Below are positions 14,569 to 22,690 of a stretch of DNA of 27,606 nucleotides, in pieces (positions within the stretch are counted from its first letter, which is position 1; each line of letters opens with the position of its first letter). The notes beneath the pieces are model-generated. The model searched no databases. It worked only from the letters and a program-made list of their open reading frames with translations, and was not told the DNA's origin. The stretch is from contig CAJGDE010000012.1 in NCBI GenBank assembly GCA_904502135.1, positions 1-27,606 of the forward strand. Reading direction: 5' to 3'. The position numbers and the translations under genes were made by a program. This stretch comes from Kiritimatiellia bacterium. Lineage in GTDB: Bacteria > Verrucomicrobiota > Kiritimatiellia > RFP12 > UBA1067.

Positions 14569-15281
14569 AAATCGAGAAATTCCTTTTCCGTAAAAACTAT
14601 CGCCTCAAGGGCTTCTTGTGGCGACTTGGCCTCGTTAAGACGCTCAAGAAGATCTGTGCCGTGCGAAAGCATCGCCAAGCGGGCCAACATCTGCAAATGC
14701 CTTTCATGGTCGGTAGAACAGATCAGAAAGAAGTGCCGCGTGCCAGCGCCGTCGGGTGCGCCGAAAAATATTGGTCTTAAACTGCGACCGTAGGCGATGA
14801 AACTTTCTTCAAAAAGATAAGGGTCGTGAAATCTCGGATGAAGCAAAGCAACTTCCATACCGATAGCTGTTGAAGCTGCCTCCTCGCGGGCGAGAAGCTC
14901 TTTGAACAAGGCATCTGAATCATATACGAAACTGGACTTGGCGGCAAGATCAGTCATATCCCGAATCATACCGGCTTTAGCCTTGGCGGTAAGTTCAAGA
15001 TCTATTACCTGTTCGCTGAAATAACGAGCGATCCCCCAATTCTCGCGACTTTCGCGGCGATTTTTATCCATCATTGCGCCATGGTGCGCTTTAAGCTCGC
15101 GCTCATTGACAGAAAGAAGATTGCGCTGCGCCCATTCATCAAGATCGCGATGATCGAAAAACCAATCGTCTCCTCTCGTAAAGGCCGCGATTTCGCCTCG
15201 CTGCGCCACATGCTTAAGCTCGTTGGCTTCAATGTTTATATGTTGAGAGGCCTGTTTCAAACTTAAAATTTCACGGCTCAT
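14565..15281 (-). CDS. HTH domain fused to a PTS EIIA (fructose/nitrogen type) domain
   Basis: This 238-aa protein joins an excisionase/MerR-like DNA-binding helix-turn-helix (about 1-52: LSLKQASQHINI, TRGDDWFFDHRDLDEWAQR) to an EIIA-2 domain (about 88-236). The EIIA part has the LLAREEAASTAIGMEVALLHPR signature, with phosphoacceptor candidate H148. No EIIB or EIIC is nearby, so a regulatory role (as with EIIANtr) is more likely than sugar uptake. One possibility is DNA or protein binding switched by phosphorylation. It is joined to holA upstream and the HAD gene downstream by ATGA overlaps. Confidence 0.8.
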   Translation of the reverse strand: MSREILSLKQASQHINIEANELKHVAQRGEIAAFTRGDDWFFDHRDLDEWAQRNLLSVNERELKAHHGAMMDKNRRESRENWGIARYFSEQVIDLELTAKAKAGMIRDMTDLAAKSSFVYDSDALFKELLAREEAASTAIGMEVALLHPRFHDPYLFEESFIAYGRSLRPIFFGAPDGAGTRHFFLICSTDHERHLQMLARLAMLSHGTDLLERLNEAKSPQEALEAIVFTEKEFLDL

Positions 15282-16291
15282 TTTGCCCCCTGTCTCGCAC
15301 AGACACGCACCAATTCGATAAGCACAAGAACATCTGCCCCGCCAGAGGAAGTTACCGCCCTCTCGCGCAGTTTCAAGAAGCGCCAGCGCGCCACTCTCAA
15401 TTCTCCAAGACTCCAGTTACGGATAAAGCCGGCCATTTTTCTCGCGGCGAATGGAGCCATCGACGATGTCGCCTTATCAAATTCACCTTTCCCAGCGGCG
15501 ACTTTCAGATCTACGAGCTGACGGAAGAATTTCTCTATCACTCCCGATATAAAAACGGCAAACCCGTTCTCCTGCTCAAATCTGCGCACGGCAGAAAGCG
15601 CTTTTTCTAAGTCTCTGGCGCCGAGAGCATCTGTTATCGCCCATACCTCCGGCTCCACTCCAACGCCTTGACTGGCAACCTCGTCAATATCCGACTTGGT
15701 GATGGTGCTTGAAACACCTTCCAAATAATTGCGCATCTTGTCAAGCTCGCTTTTAAGAGAGCGCGAATCCACGCCGACTAGCGAAACAAAATGCTCCGCC
15801 GCGCCCTTCTCGAACTGTAGACCCATATCCGCGGCATCTTCCGCAACGCGCACCGCCGCATTCTTCGCGGCCTCCCAGGGCTTTAACGGGGCAAAAACCG
15901 TAACCTCGGCCACTGCGGAAATCGTCTTGAAAAAAACGGACGTCTTAAGCAGATGAGGACCTGTTATGATAAATTTCTGATTGTCAGGCAATGTAGCAGC
16001 GGCGACTTTTCTCGCAAACTTTTCAAGCGCCTCCTTCACCTCGGCCGCGCTTTGACGCCCTCCGCCGCCAGGAAGAAAATGCACATTCTTCCACCACGTC
16101 ACTTTTTGAGGATCGAGAAAAGGAGGTGTTGAAAATGAAGCGTCCGCCTTTCTCAAGTCTGAGAGCTGAAGGTCAGCGTTGCTTGAATTAAGAGAATCAA
16201 TCAATTCTACAGCGTCGCACCCTGCTATAATCTTTTTCGCCGTCTCGCCGACGAGCCAGTCATCTTCGCCAATTATGACATAGACATTCAC
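15278..16291 (-). CDS. holA: DNA polymerase III subunit delta
   Basis: This 337-aa protein is the length expected for the delta subunit of the clamp loader, which opens the beta sliding clamp. It has the typical N-terminus (MNVYVIIGEDDWLVGE), a PFLDPQKVTWWKNV strand-turn, and FIITGPHLLKTSVFFK in the Rossmann-like domain. The middle helical domain has LVGVDSRSLKSELDKMRNYL, a hallmark of HolA. The C-terminal helical domain follows. It starts at GTG with no clear Shine-Dalgarno sequence, 6 bp after rnfB, so translation probably relies on coupling. It overlaps the downstream EIIA gene by ATGA. Confidence 0.9.
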   Translation of the reverse strand: MNVYVIIGEDDWLVGETAKKIIAGCDAVELIDSLNSSNADLQLSDLRKADASFSTPPFLDPQKVTWWKNVHFLPGGGGRQSAAEVKEALEKFARKVAAATLPDNQKFIITGPHLLKTSVFFKTISAVAEVTVFAPLKPWEAAKNAAVRVAEDAADMGLQFEKGAAEHFVSLVGVDSRSLKSELDKMRNYLEGVSSTITKSDIDEVASQGVGVEPEVWAITDALGARDLEKALSAVRRFEQENGFAVFISGVIEKFFRQLVDLKVAAGKGEFDKATSSMAPFAARKMAGFIRNWSLGELRVARWRFLKLRERAVTSSGGADVLVLIELVRVCARQGAK

Positions 16292-16297
16292 GGCTTA

Positions 16298-17107
16298 TCA
16301 ATGACCAGAAGAACTCAATGCGTCAATTGAAATGCATTTAGCGGGACATTTCTGGGCGATCTGCTCATCTGTCGGAGGGTTTTCATAATTGACCTTGGCC
16401 AAGAACCCGTCAAAAACGAAATGACCGGCCTCTTTCCCGCCGGAGTGCTTCTCGCAAAGACGGCAGCCCATACACCCAACACCGCAAACCTTTCTTACCT
16501 CAGGCCCTCTGACGGGGTTGTTGCAAAGAACATGGATCGTCGCCGACGCGGGAACAAGTTCGATTATGCGCCTTGGGCAGACACTTACGCACTTTCCGCA
16601 ACCGACGCAAAGACGCTTTTCGATCTTAGCAAGCCCATCTACGACTGAGATCGCGTTCTTCGGGCAAACAGCAGCGCAGGCTCCATAGCCTAAACACCCA
16701 TAGCGGCACCCCTTATCGCCGCCGGCTGTGGAAGCGGCAACGTTGCAATCGCAAATACCGTTATAGTCACCCACACGAATGGCCTCGGTTCTATCGCCGC
16801 AACACTTTACGAGCGCGACACGTTTTTCCGTAGCCGAAGCTTCAACTCCGAGAATCTTCGCGATCTTCTGAGCAGCGGCATCACCTCCTACGGGACAAGC
16901 TCCGTTTGGAGCAGTACCGGCGACAATGGCTCTGGCGTAATCACCGCATCCGGCAAAACCGCACCCGCCGCAATTGGCGCCAGGAAGCTCGGCTGTGACC
17001 ATACCTATGCGGGGATCTTCTTTTACACTGAGAAACTTATCCGCAAGCGCAAGCGTAATCGCCGCGACAAATCCGATAAGCGCTATAACTAAAACGGCAG
17101 TTATCAT
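16298..17107 (-). CDS. rnfB: Rnf electron transport complex subunit B
   Basis: This 269-aa protein has an N-terminal membrane helix (about 1-22). A 4Fe-4S domain follows with C46, C49, C54 and C71 (GANCGGCGFAGCGDYARAIV and ACPVGG). Further on are ferredoxin-type clusters: CRYGCLGYGACAAVCP at about 134-148 and CVGCGKCVSVCP at 167-178, with another Cys-rich part at about 195-218. The long multi-cluster form resembles RnfB of anaerobes. RnfB receives electrons, often from ferredoxin, in the sodium- or proton-pumping Rnf complex. The start overlaps the rnfA stop (ATGA). Confidence 0.95.
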   Translation of the reverse strand: MITAVLVIALIGFVAAITLALADKFLSVKEDPRIGMVTAELPGANCGGCGFAGCGDYARAIVAGTAPNGACPVGGDAAAQKIAKILGVEASATEKRVALVKCCGDRTEAIRVGDYNGICDCNVAASTAGGDKGCRYGCLGYGACAAVCPKNAISVVDGLAKIEKRLCVGCGKCVSVCPRRIIELVPASATIHVLCNNPVRGPEVRKVCGVGCMGCRLCEKHSGGKEAGHFVFDGFLAKVNYENPPTDEQIAQKCPAKCISIDALSSSGH

Positions 17108-17700
17108 TGAATCACCCTTTCAAGACCCTTATCCAAACCGGAAAAGCCCATAAACGCCAAAGCGAGAAGCCCACCCGTTACGAGAGCCAACGCCACACCT
17201 TTGAAGCATCTTGGAGGATCGGCATGTTCAAGTTTCTCGCGAATGCCCGAGAAAATAACTAATGCAAGAGCAAAGCCGAGGGCGGCGACGAACGAGAAAA
17301 ATACAGACTCAAAAAAACCGGCTCCGTCTTTGTAATTCAGTTCCGCAACGCCGAGAACGGCACAGTTCGTCGTGATGAGAGGAAGGAATATGCCAAGCGC
17401 TGCATGCAAAGGCGGCAAAAAGCGCTTCATGACGATATCGATGAACTGAACGAGAGCGGCTATGACAAGAATAAAAGCAAGAGTATGGATAAACCCTAAA
17501 TCGTACGGCTTTAAAAGCCACTTGTCGATGCACCAGGTGACGGCCGAGGCTACGGTCATCACAAAAACCACGGCGCCCGACATACCTAAAGCGGTTTCTG
17601 TCTTTTTCGAAACTCCAAGAAACGGACAGCACCCGAGGAATCTGCTCAGCACGAAATTGTTGACCAAAACCGCACTTATCAAAATTATTAAGTATTTCAT
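17104..17700 (-). CDS. rnfA: Rnf electron transport complex subunit A
   Basis: I take the start at 17700 (MKYLIILISAVLVNNFVL, 198 aa, the usual RnfA length). AGGA lies seven bases upstream; the longer frame would run into the tRNA. It has six likely membrane helices and the conserved features NNFVLSRFLGCCPFLGVSKK near the start and ITTNCAVLGVA in the middle. RnfA is an integral membrane core subunit shared with RsxA and NqrE-type proteins. Only rnfA and rnfB are here; rnfCDGE must lie elsewhere if the complex is complete. The gene begins 14 bases after the encoded CCA of tRNA-Leu, so it is probably co-transcribed with the tRNA and released by RNase processing. Confidence 0.95.
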   Translation of the reverse strand: MKYLIILISAVLVNNFVLSRFLGCCPFLGVSKKTETALGMSGAVVFVMTVASAVTWCIDKWLLKPYDLGFIHTLAFILVIAALVQFIDIVMKRFLPPLHAALGIFLPLITTNCAVLGVAELNYKDGAGFFESVFFSFVAALGFALALVIFSGIREKLEHADPPRCFKGVALALVTGGLLALAFMGFSGLDKGLERVIQ

Positions 17701-17714
17701 GCTTCTATCCTGTT

Positions 17715-17802
17715 TGGTGCCGGGAGCGGGACTCGAACCCGCACGCCAAAAACTTAGCAAGGGATTTTAAGTCCCTGGTGTCTGCCATTCCACCATCCCG
17801 GC
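17715..17802 (-). tRNA. tRNA-Leu (anticodon UAA), CCA encoded
   Basis: On the minus strand this runs from GCCGGGATGG to TCCCGGCACCA. The acceptor stem is a perfect 7-bp pair (GCCGGGA/TCCCGGC). The anticodon stem GGGAC/ATCCC-type pairing encloses the loop CTTAAAA, anticodon TAA. A long variable arm and GGTTCGAGTCC in the T arm fit a class II leucine tRNA. The 3' CCA is at 17717-17715. Confidence 0.95.
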
Positions 17803-17814
17803 GCATTTGTGCAT

Positions 17815-17823
17815 ATTATATCA
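17815..17823 (-). promoter_or_regulatory. Extended -10 of tRNA-Leu overlapping a stop codon
   Basis: Read on the minus strand, TGATATAAT occupies 17823-17815 and includes the TAA stop of the radical SAM gene (17818-17816). It lies 12 bp before the tRNA 5' end at 17802, a normal distance for a tRNA promoter. No strong -35 is visible. It probably drives the tRNA and rnfAB. Confidence 0.55.
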
Positions 17824-18694
17824 TATCTATCGGAATTTTGCGCTTCGCTTTTGGAAAATCTGCAACAAATCTCGGAAGCGAGAGTCCGCCGATTCTTTCG
17901 GCGCAATATCGTTCAATCTCGCGGGCCTTTTCAACTGAAACGTGAAAATGGCGTGTGCCCGCCACTGGGTCGCACATGAAGACGTAATATGGTCTTATTC
18001 GAGAGGCTGAAAGAGCCTTTAAAAGTTTAAGCATCTTAGGTCCTGAGTCATTGACACCTTTAAGAAGAACGGTCTGGCAACTTACGGGTATTCCAGCATT
18101 GACAAGAAGTTTCGCGGCCTGCCTCGCCTCTTCAGTCACCTCATCTGCACAATTAAACTGTGTATTAACCCAGACCTTGCCTGACGCGCCGAGCTTTTTG
18201 GCAAGCGAACGTGTCACGCGCTGCGGATTGGTGGATAAGGCGCGTGTACATACGCGAACCACATCTATCTGATCGAGCGAAGAAAAGGCATCGACAAATT
18301 CCATGATTTTCTTATCGGAAAGCGTCAGCGCATCGCCGCCGGAAAGAAGAACGTCCCGCACTTTTTTATGGGCTTTTACATAGTTCACGCACTCATCTAT
18401 CTCTTGAGAAGTCTTTACGACGGAAGCTTTACCAAGAAGCCCGCGGCGCGTACAGTGACGGCAGTTCATAAAGCATCTGTCGCTTGTCATGATAAGGACC
18501 CTGTCGGGGAAACGCTGTTTAAGGCCATGACATTTCGAAGCCTCGCCCGTCTCTGAAAAAGGATCGGCGGAAAATTCCGTCTCTTTCTGAAATTCCTTGC
18601 GCGAGAGAAAAACCTGCCTGGCAAAGGCTTTGGACTTTGAAGCCAATTCAAGAGAGTATTTGCAGGCGTATTGCGGAAAATCACTCATCGTCAT
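17816..18694 (-). CDS. KamA/EpmB-type radical SAM aminomutase, compact form
   Basis: This 292-aa radical SAM protein has the cluster motif CFMNCRHC (C74, C78, C81), LSGGDAL at 117-123, and two aspartates matching the lysine-binding residues of lysine 2,3-aminomutase: D242 (CDPVAGTRHFH) and D279 (VADFP). K287 (KIP) matches the PLP-binding lysine. It is shorter than KAM (about 416 aa) and EpmB (about 340 aa), ending six residues after the PLP lysine region. Possible roles are lysine 2,3-aminomutase activity or beta-lysylation support for EF-P. No EF-P or EpmA gene is in the window. The ATG at 18688 (M3) is an alternative start. It lies 4 bp after the exonuclease gene. Confidence 0.8.
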   Translation of the reverse strand: MTMSDFPQYACKYSLELASKSKAFARQVFLSRKEFQKETEFSADPFSETGEASKCHGLKQRFPDRVLIMTSDRCFMNCRHCTRRGLLGKASVVKTSQEIDECVNYVKAHKKVRDVLLSGGDALTLSDKKIMEFVDAFSSLDQIDVVRVCTRALSTNPQRVTRSLAKKLGASGKVWVNTQFNCADEVTEEARQAAKLLVNAGIPVSCQTVLLKGVNDSGPKMLKLLKALSASRIRPYYVFMCDPVAGTRHFHVSVEKAREIERYCAERIGGLSLPRFVADFPKAKRKIPIDMI

Positions 18695-18698
18695 AACA

Positions 18699-19160
18699 TC
18701 AAACCGCCTTCAATTTTATGGCCAACTGCGCGCACGCTACTGCATCATAGAGAGCGTCATGCCATGTGCGACCGGGTAGATCGGGCCTAACGCCAAACAA
18801 TGCGCACAAATCACAAAGCGCATACGATTTCAAACGGGGGTATTTCAGTTTTGCTATTTTCAGCGTATCAACCCACGGTCCCCATTTCGTGAGAGGAGCT
18901 ATGCGGGTTAAAAGAGTGCGCTCGGTCGATATGTTATGCGCAACGAGGCGTCTACCGAAAAGAAGAGGAAAAAACTCCTCCCACTGATTCATAAACGTTT
19001 CGGCCTTAGGCCTTACGGATGACTTAAAAAACCATTCGCGCGTTTCCGTCACCGCTCCCAATGAATCCACCAGCGCAAGACCAAGCTGCCACGGATCGTT
19101 CTTTTCTCCACGCTCGTACCCGGTAGTTTCAAAGTCTATCGCTGCAAATTCAATCGACAT
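18699..19160 (-). CDS. DEDDh-type 3'-5' exonuclease (DnaQ-like)
   Basis: This 153-aa protein shows exonuclease motif I (IDFETTG, D9 and E11), motif II (VAHNISTERTLL, about 73-84) and motif III (WHDALYDA, H134 and D139). In motif II the usual HNxxFD aspartate position is occupied by E80. It may still bind metal, or activity may be altered. It is short compared with DnaQ (about 240 aa) and is likely a stand-alone repair or RNA/DNA trimming nuclease rather than the replicative proofreader. It is followed 4 bp later by the radical SAM gene. Confidence 0.8.
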   Translation of the reverse strand: MSIEFAAIDFETTGYERGEKNDPWQLGLALVDSLGAVTETREWFFKSSVRPKAETFMNQWEEFFPLLFGRRLVAHNISTERTLLTRIAPLTKWGPWVDTLKIAKLKYPRLKSYALCDLCALFGVRPDLPGRTWHDALYDAVACAQLAIKLKAV

Positions 19161-19188
19161 ACAAAACTTAGATAATTAAGTCTTACGG

Positions 19189-20229
19189 CTACGACCAGTC
19201 CGCCGAATACTGAGCAGATTTGGCGGTTTTTCCTTCAGGGTCCAAAACTCCGACAAAAGTAACCTTTACCCCTTTGTTCCCCTGACCGTTATTGAGCTGG
19301 AAAACGAGAAGGTAGTTTCTGTAATGGCGCTTTGAAAGCGTCATGCAGCGCGGATGACTTTCAAAAAACTTAGTGGATGTTTCTGTATCACGCCCAAGGC
19401 CGAAGACGATCAAACGCTGGCAAATGCCTTTTTCAAAATATGTTTGAGGCTCCGTGTCGCTAAGCCCAGAGACATTGTAGGTGCTGGCGTAATCAAGCCC
19501 GAGATCGCGGTAGATGGAGGCCGCCTTCGCGGGATTAATCACCGCAACCGCCATCGAATTGGTGAGAATGACCGGATATGAAGCGCTGAGATCGGCTCGG
19601 TGACCAGGGCCCCCGCCGGTTGAATGAAGACCATATTCGGTATGCCAGACGGAGCTGTCCCAACCGAGGTTCTTGGCCTGCGCGTTTGAGTAGTTGTGGT
19701 ATGAAACTATTCTAAGCCCGGCTTCCTTGAGCGCCTTTATTTCATTGTCTCGAAGATAATACATACCGAGCGAAGAGGAAAAGCTCTCCAACCCGACATT
19801 GTTTTCATGAACCTCAGAAACATCAGCGATCTGGCCTGATGAAACACCGTTTTTGTTTTCAACGACTTCAGAAACTTTTATGCCGCAATAAATGCCCGGC
19901 ACTACACCGCCCGCGCCGTCGTACCACCCTGAAGGCGGCGCCCAGACGTACGAGCCTTCGGCTCCTCTCGGGACATCCTTTCCGGCGACATCAATAAGCG
20001 CCTCGGCGTAATCAAACATCCCCTCGTACGTATTACCGTCAACTCTGGCGATTTCAGTATTGATCGTGCGCGTAATATTCTTGATATTGGCTACATTGGC
20101 CTTGCAGGCGGCCTCTTTGCGCATATCGGAGAATTTCCCCACCGCAATAACGGCAAGTATACCTAAAACTCCCACGACAAGAATAAGCTCGATGAGAGTA
20201 AAGCCGGATGTTTTATTCTTGATATTCAT
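19189..20229 (-). CDS. Type IV pilin-like / type II secretion pseudopilin-like protein
   Basis: I take the start at 20229 (MNIKNKTSGFTLIELILVVG, 346 aa), with AGGAAGG about ten bases upstream. It has a perfect prepilin leader: a short basic peptide, cleavage between G9 and F10, FTLIEL with the +5 Glu, then a hydrophobic helix to about residue 32. The large C-terminal part (about 60-346) is mostly Gly/Ser/Tyr rich, with no recognised domain. Proteins like this are abundant in PVC bacteria and are processed by PilD-type peptidase. Whether it is a pilin, a minor pseudopilin or an exported protein using the same leader is unknown. It follows the amidohydrolase gene after a short gap. Confidence 0.85.
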   Translation of the reverse strand: MNIKNKTSGFTLIELILVVGVLGILAVIAVGKFSDMRKEAACKANVANIKNITRTINTEIARVDGNTYEGMFDYAEALIDVAGKDVPRGAEGSYVWAPPSGWYDGAGGVVPGIYCGIKVSEVVENKNGVSSGQIADVSEVHENNVGLESFSSSLGMYYLRDNEIKALKEAGLRIVSYHNYSNAQAKNLGWDSSVWHTEYGLHSTGGGPGHRADLSASYPVILTNSMAVAVINPAKAASIYRDLGLDYASTYNVSGLSDTEPQTYFEKGICQRLIVFGLGRDTETSTKFFESHPRCMTLSKRHYRNYLLVFQLNNGQGNKGVKVTFVGVLDPEGKTAKSAQYSADWS

Positions 20230-20284
20230 TTCTATTAAACCTTCCTGTTGATCTGACGACCTACACATATTAAACGAAGTCAAC

Positions 20285-21115
20285 TCAACATAGGTTCAAT
20301 CCCAGCAAACGGCAAGCGTTGCCGGAGAAAATCGCTTCATGATCCTCGACCGGACGCAGCGAGCGCACCCACGAAATCGCCTCGGGGTAATGCTCCCAAG
20401 GGAAATCCGTCGCAAAAAGAAGCCTATCCTTAGGCCAGGAACTGAGAAGACGCATTTCTTCATCGCGATGCCAGTTGAATCTCAACGATGACGTATCAAT
20501 GTACGCGCCGCACTCTAAAAGCTCATCCGTTGCGTGCGAAGGAAAACCGGAACATCCTCCAAGATGTGCGGCGACGAACTTAAGGCCTCTGACATTCTTA
20601 AGAAGCGCTACGATATCTTTGGGCGAACATGAATCATATCGCCCGGGATAACCGATATCGTAACCTGCGTGGCACTCCACGACAAAATCAAGCTCCGCGA
20701 CCTTTCTGAAAATCGGCCAGATAGCAGGATCCGAAAGCGAAAAATCCTGATAATACGGATGAAACTTAAGCCCCTTTATGCCGTGAGAAGCAATTTCATC
20801 CAAATGTTTTGACCAGTCGGGATCTTTCGGATGGATGGCTGCAAATGGAATGATTTTCGATTTGGCGCGCTCGCCCAATTCACCGTCTCTGACGGCTATC
20901 GCCGTTTCAAGAATCACCTTGTATTGACTAGGCTTTGTGGCTACCGGCAGCATCACCGCCTTATCTACGCCGGCCGAATCAAGGTGATCGAGATGGTTCT
21001 CAAGCGTTCCGTCCCCAACAGGCCATAATTTCCCGTCGACGGCCCGGCTTAAATTCCCGATTGCGCGATGAGCTACGGCATCAGGAAAATTATGCGAATG
21101 GAAATCTATTATCAT
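20285..21115 (-). CDS. Amidohydrolase-family metal-dependent hydrolase
   Basis: This 276-aa TIM-barrel protein has ligand motifs in the expected order: HxH at the first strand (H6, H8), KFHP at about 117-120, ECHAG with H149, AHLGG with H184, and FATDFPWE with D237. This is the amidohydrolase-2 pattern (PF04909-like), which covers decarboxylases and hydrolases of cyclic acids and amides. Substrate cannot be determined. Its ATG overlaps the stop of the lipoprotein gene upstream (ATGA), so the two are translationally coupled. Confidence 0.85.
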   Translation of the reverse strand: MIIDFHSHNFPDAVAHRAIGNLSRAVDGKLWPVGDGTLENHLDHLDSAGVDKAVMLPVATKPSQYKVILETAIAVRDGELGERAKSKIIPFAAIHPKDPDWSKHLDEIASHGIKGLKFHPYYQDFSLSDPAIWPIFRKVAELDFVVECHAGYDIGYPGRYDSCSPKDIVALLKNVRGLKFVAAHLGGCSGFPSHATDELLECGAYIDTSSLRFNWHRDEEMRLLSSWPKDRLLFATDFPWEHYPEAISWVRSLRPVEDHEAIFSGNACRLLGLNLC

Positions 21116-21813
21116 TTAGCGCTCGCGGCAACGGGAGATGAAACAAGAAATCTGGTCGCATCGGCCATCGCCCGATCTGTGAGCGCGGTCAAACACCAGC
21201 TTTGCATCATGTTGTAGCTTGTTTTATCAGAGCCTGCAGGCGAGAAAATAGGCATTGGCCCCCAAACATACGACTCGTACTTTTGGGTGTAATCCTTGAA
21301 AAGGCAGACCTTCCCCGTGGCGATATCGTAAATTTTCATACGCGCCGTCCACGTCTGAACGCCATAATCTGTTGTGAAAACCGTAAAAAGCGTCCATGCG
21401 AGAGATTTTGCATTTTCGGAATTGGAGACAAAGGGACCTGAGAATTTAACTTCAACACGATATTTAGGCTGAGTCGTCTGCAGGGTGAAGCCGCACTTCT
21501 CCAAGATATCCGTTGCCCTGTCAATGAACGCCGTCGTATTGTTTACCTGCGGAACATAAGTTTCGGTCGCGATGGTTGTGGCATAAAGATGACGATGATG
21601 ACGGTGTCTCGGCCCTGAAGCAAGAACGGTCTCATACCCGTAAACCGGCACATACGAAGTTACTGCCGCCTCAAATCCGGAAAGCTGAACGGGCAAGTCT
21701 CTGCCGCCGGGAAGAGAAGCCTGTTCAACTTGGGGATATTCAGTTTCACTTACCGTGAAACAGCCTGAAAGAATTGACGCGAGAGCCAAAGATAGAATTA
21801 TTTTCGTTTTCAT
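21112..21813 (-). CDS. Lipoprotein of unknown function
   Basis: This 233-aa protein has a lipoprotein signal peptide with lipobox LSGC (Cys at residue 18). A middle His/Arg-rich stretch (RHRHHRH, about 69-75) is followed by a folded part (about 90-225) that may be a DUF-type periplasmic domain, with YRVEVKFSGP and WTARMKIYDIATGKVC. No enzyme motif recognised. A TGCTATCAT extended -10 (21831-21823 on minus) sits 9 bases before the ATG with no Shine-Dalgarno sequence. It overlaps the downstream amidohydrolase gene. Confidence 0.75.
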   Translation of the reverse strand: MKTKIILSLALASILSGCFTVSETEYPQVEQASLPGGRDLPVQLSGFEAAVTSYVPVYGYETVLASGPRHRHHRHLYATTIATETYVPQVNNTTAFIDRATDILEKCGFTLQTTQPKYRVEVKFSGPFVSNSENAKSLAWTLFTVFTTDYGVQTWTARMKIYDIATGKVCLFKDYTQKYESYVWGPMPIFSPAGSDKTSYNMMQSWCLTALTDRAMADATRFLVSSPVAASAK

Positions 21814-21869
21814 GATTTTTGTATGATAGCAAATGATAACTGAGATGTGTAGCAGAGCCTCTTAATTCA

Positions 21870-22637
21870 TCAGATTTTTTCTTCAAAACCTCTGAAGTGA
21901 ACATTAAGCTCATGAAGCGGCGAAAGAAGTCGGCCTAAGGAAGATCCTTCCGTAAGCTTCGCGAACGCATTAACGTCCTTGGGGAAGCACTTTCCGCCGT
22001 AGCCGTACTTCCCGTCAGGGCCGGGGACGTACGTATGCGTATCATTGATATAGCCAGAAAGAAGCATCCCCGCGTGGACGCGAGACCAGTCAGCCCCCAT
22101 CTTTTTGCAATATTCGTTGACCGCGTTGAAATAAGTCACTTTGTAGGCGCCGAAAACGTTATGCGCGTATTTCGTTATTTCAGCCTCAAGCGGCGTCATC
22201 GTGGTAAACGTTTTGCCTTTGAAAATCCTGCAGAGAAGTTCTATCGCCCCGGTAAAGACCATAGGCTGCGTTTTAAAATCTTCAATATGCGTTCTTTCCG
22301 TCAAAAACTCCGGCATGAAATAAACTTGATGTCCAGTTTCTTTTGTCAGCATTTCGCTCGTCCCGGGAAGAATGGTCGTGCGCACAAAGATCGGCACGTC
22401 GGGAAGATTGCGGATAAGATCTTTCATAAGCGTCAAATCCTGCGTTCCGTCATCCTGCGTCGGAACGTGAATCTGCAAAAAGGCGATGTCGATATTCGAC
22501 AAATCATCATTATACCCTTTGGCGGGATCTGAGACGAAAACTTCGCATCCATCCGGATTATTCTCATCAAGCCACGCTTTAAGCGCGCCGCCTACAAAAC
22601 CGCAGCCGACAATACCTACTTTTATTTTTTCGCTCAT
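21870..22637 (-). CDS. UDP-glucose dehydrogenase-like protein lacking the C-terminal domain
   Basis: I take the start at 22637 (MSEKIKVGIVGCGFVGG, 255 aa), with GAGGA upstream; the frame is open further up. The NAD-binding Rossmann motif GIVGCGFVGG is at 8-17. Active-site residues of UDP-sugar/GDP-mannose dehydrogenases are present: K156 and N160 in EITKYAHNVFGAYKV, and C217 with K220/D221 in YGGKCFPKD. The usual third domain (about 150 residues that bind the nucleotide sugar) is missing; the protein ends soon after the central domain. It may act on a different substrate, with a partner subunit, or be truncated. The reading frame ends cleanly with no sign of a frameshifted continuation. Confidence 0.8.
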   Translation of the reverse strand: MSEKIKVGIVGCGFVGGALKAWLDENNPDGCEVFVSDPAKGYNDDLSNIDIAFLQIHVPTQDDGTQDLTLMKDLIRNLPDVPIFVRTTILPGTSEMLTKETGHQVYFMPEFLTERTHIEDFKTQPMVFTGAIELLCRIFKGKTFTTMTPLEAEITKYAHNVFGAYKVTYFNAVNEYCKKMGADWSRVHAGMLLSGYINDTHTYVPGPDGKYGYGGKCFPKDVNAFAKLTEGSSLGRLLSPLHELNVHFRGFEEKI

Positions 22638-22690
22638 TTTTATTCCTCGTTTATTGTTGCTGTTATGTGTTTTATTGTAAATTGAAATTG

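Noticed and set aside
21840..22000. Frameshift explaining the missing third domain of the UGD-like gene
   Set aside because: No open frame downstream resembles that domain, and the next 60 bases lead into the promoter of the lipoprotein gene.
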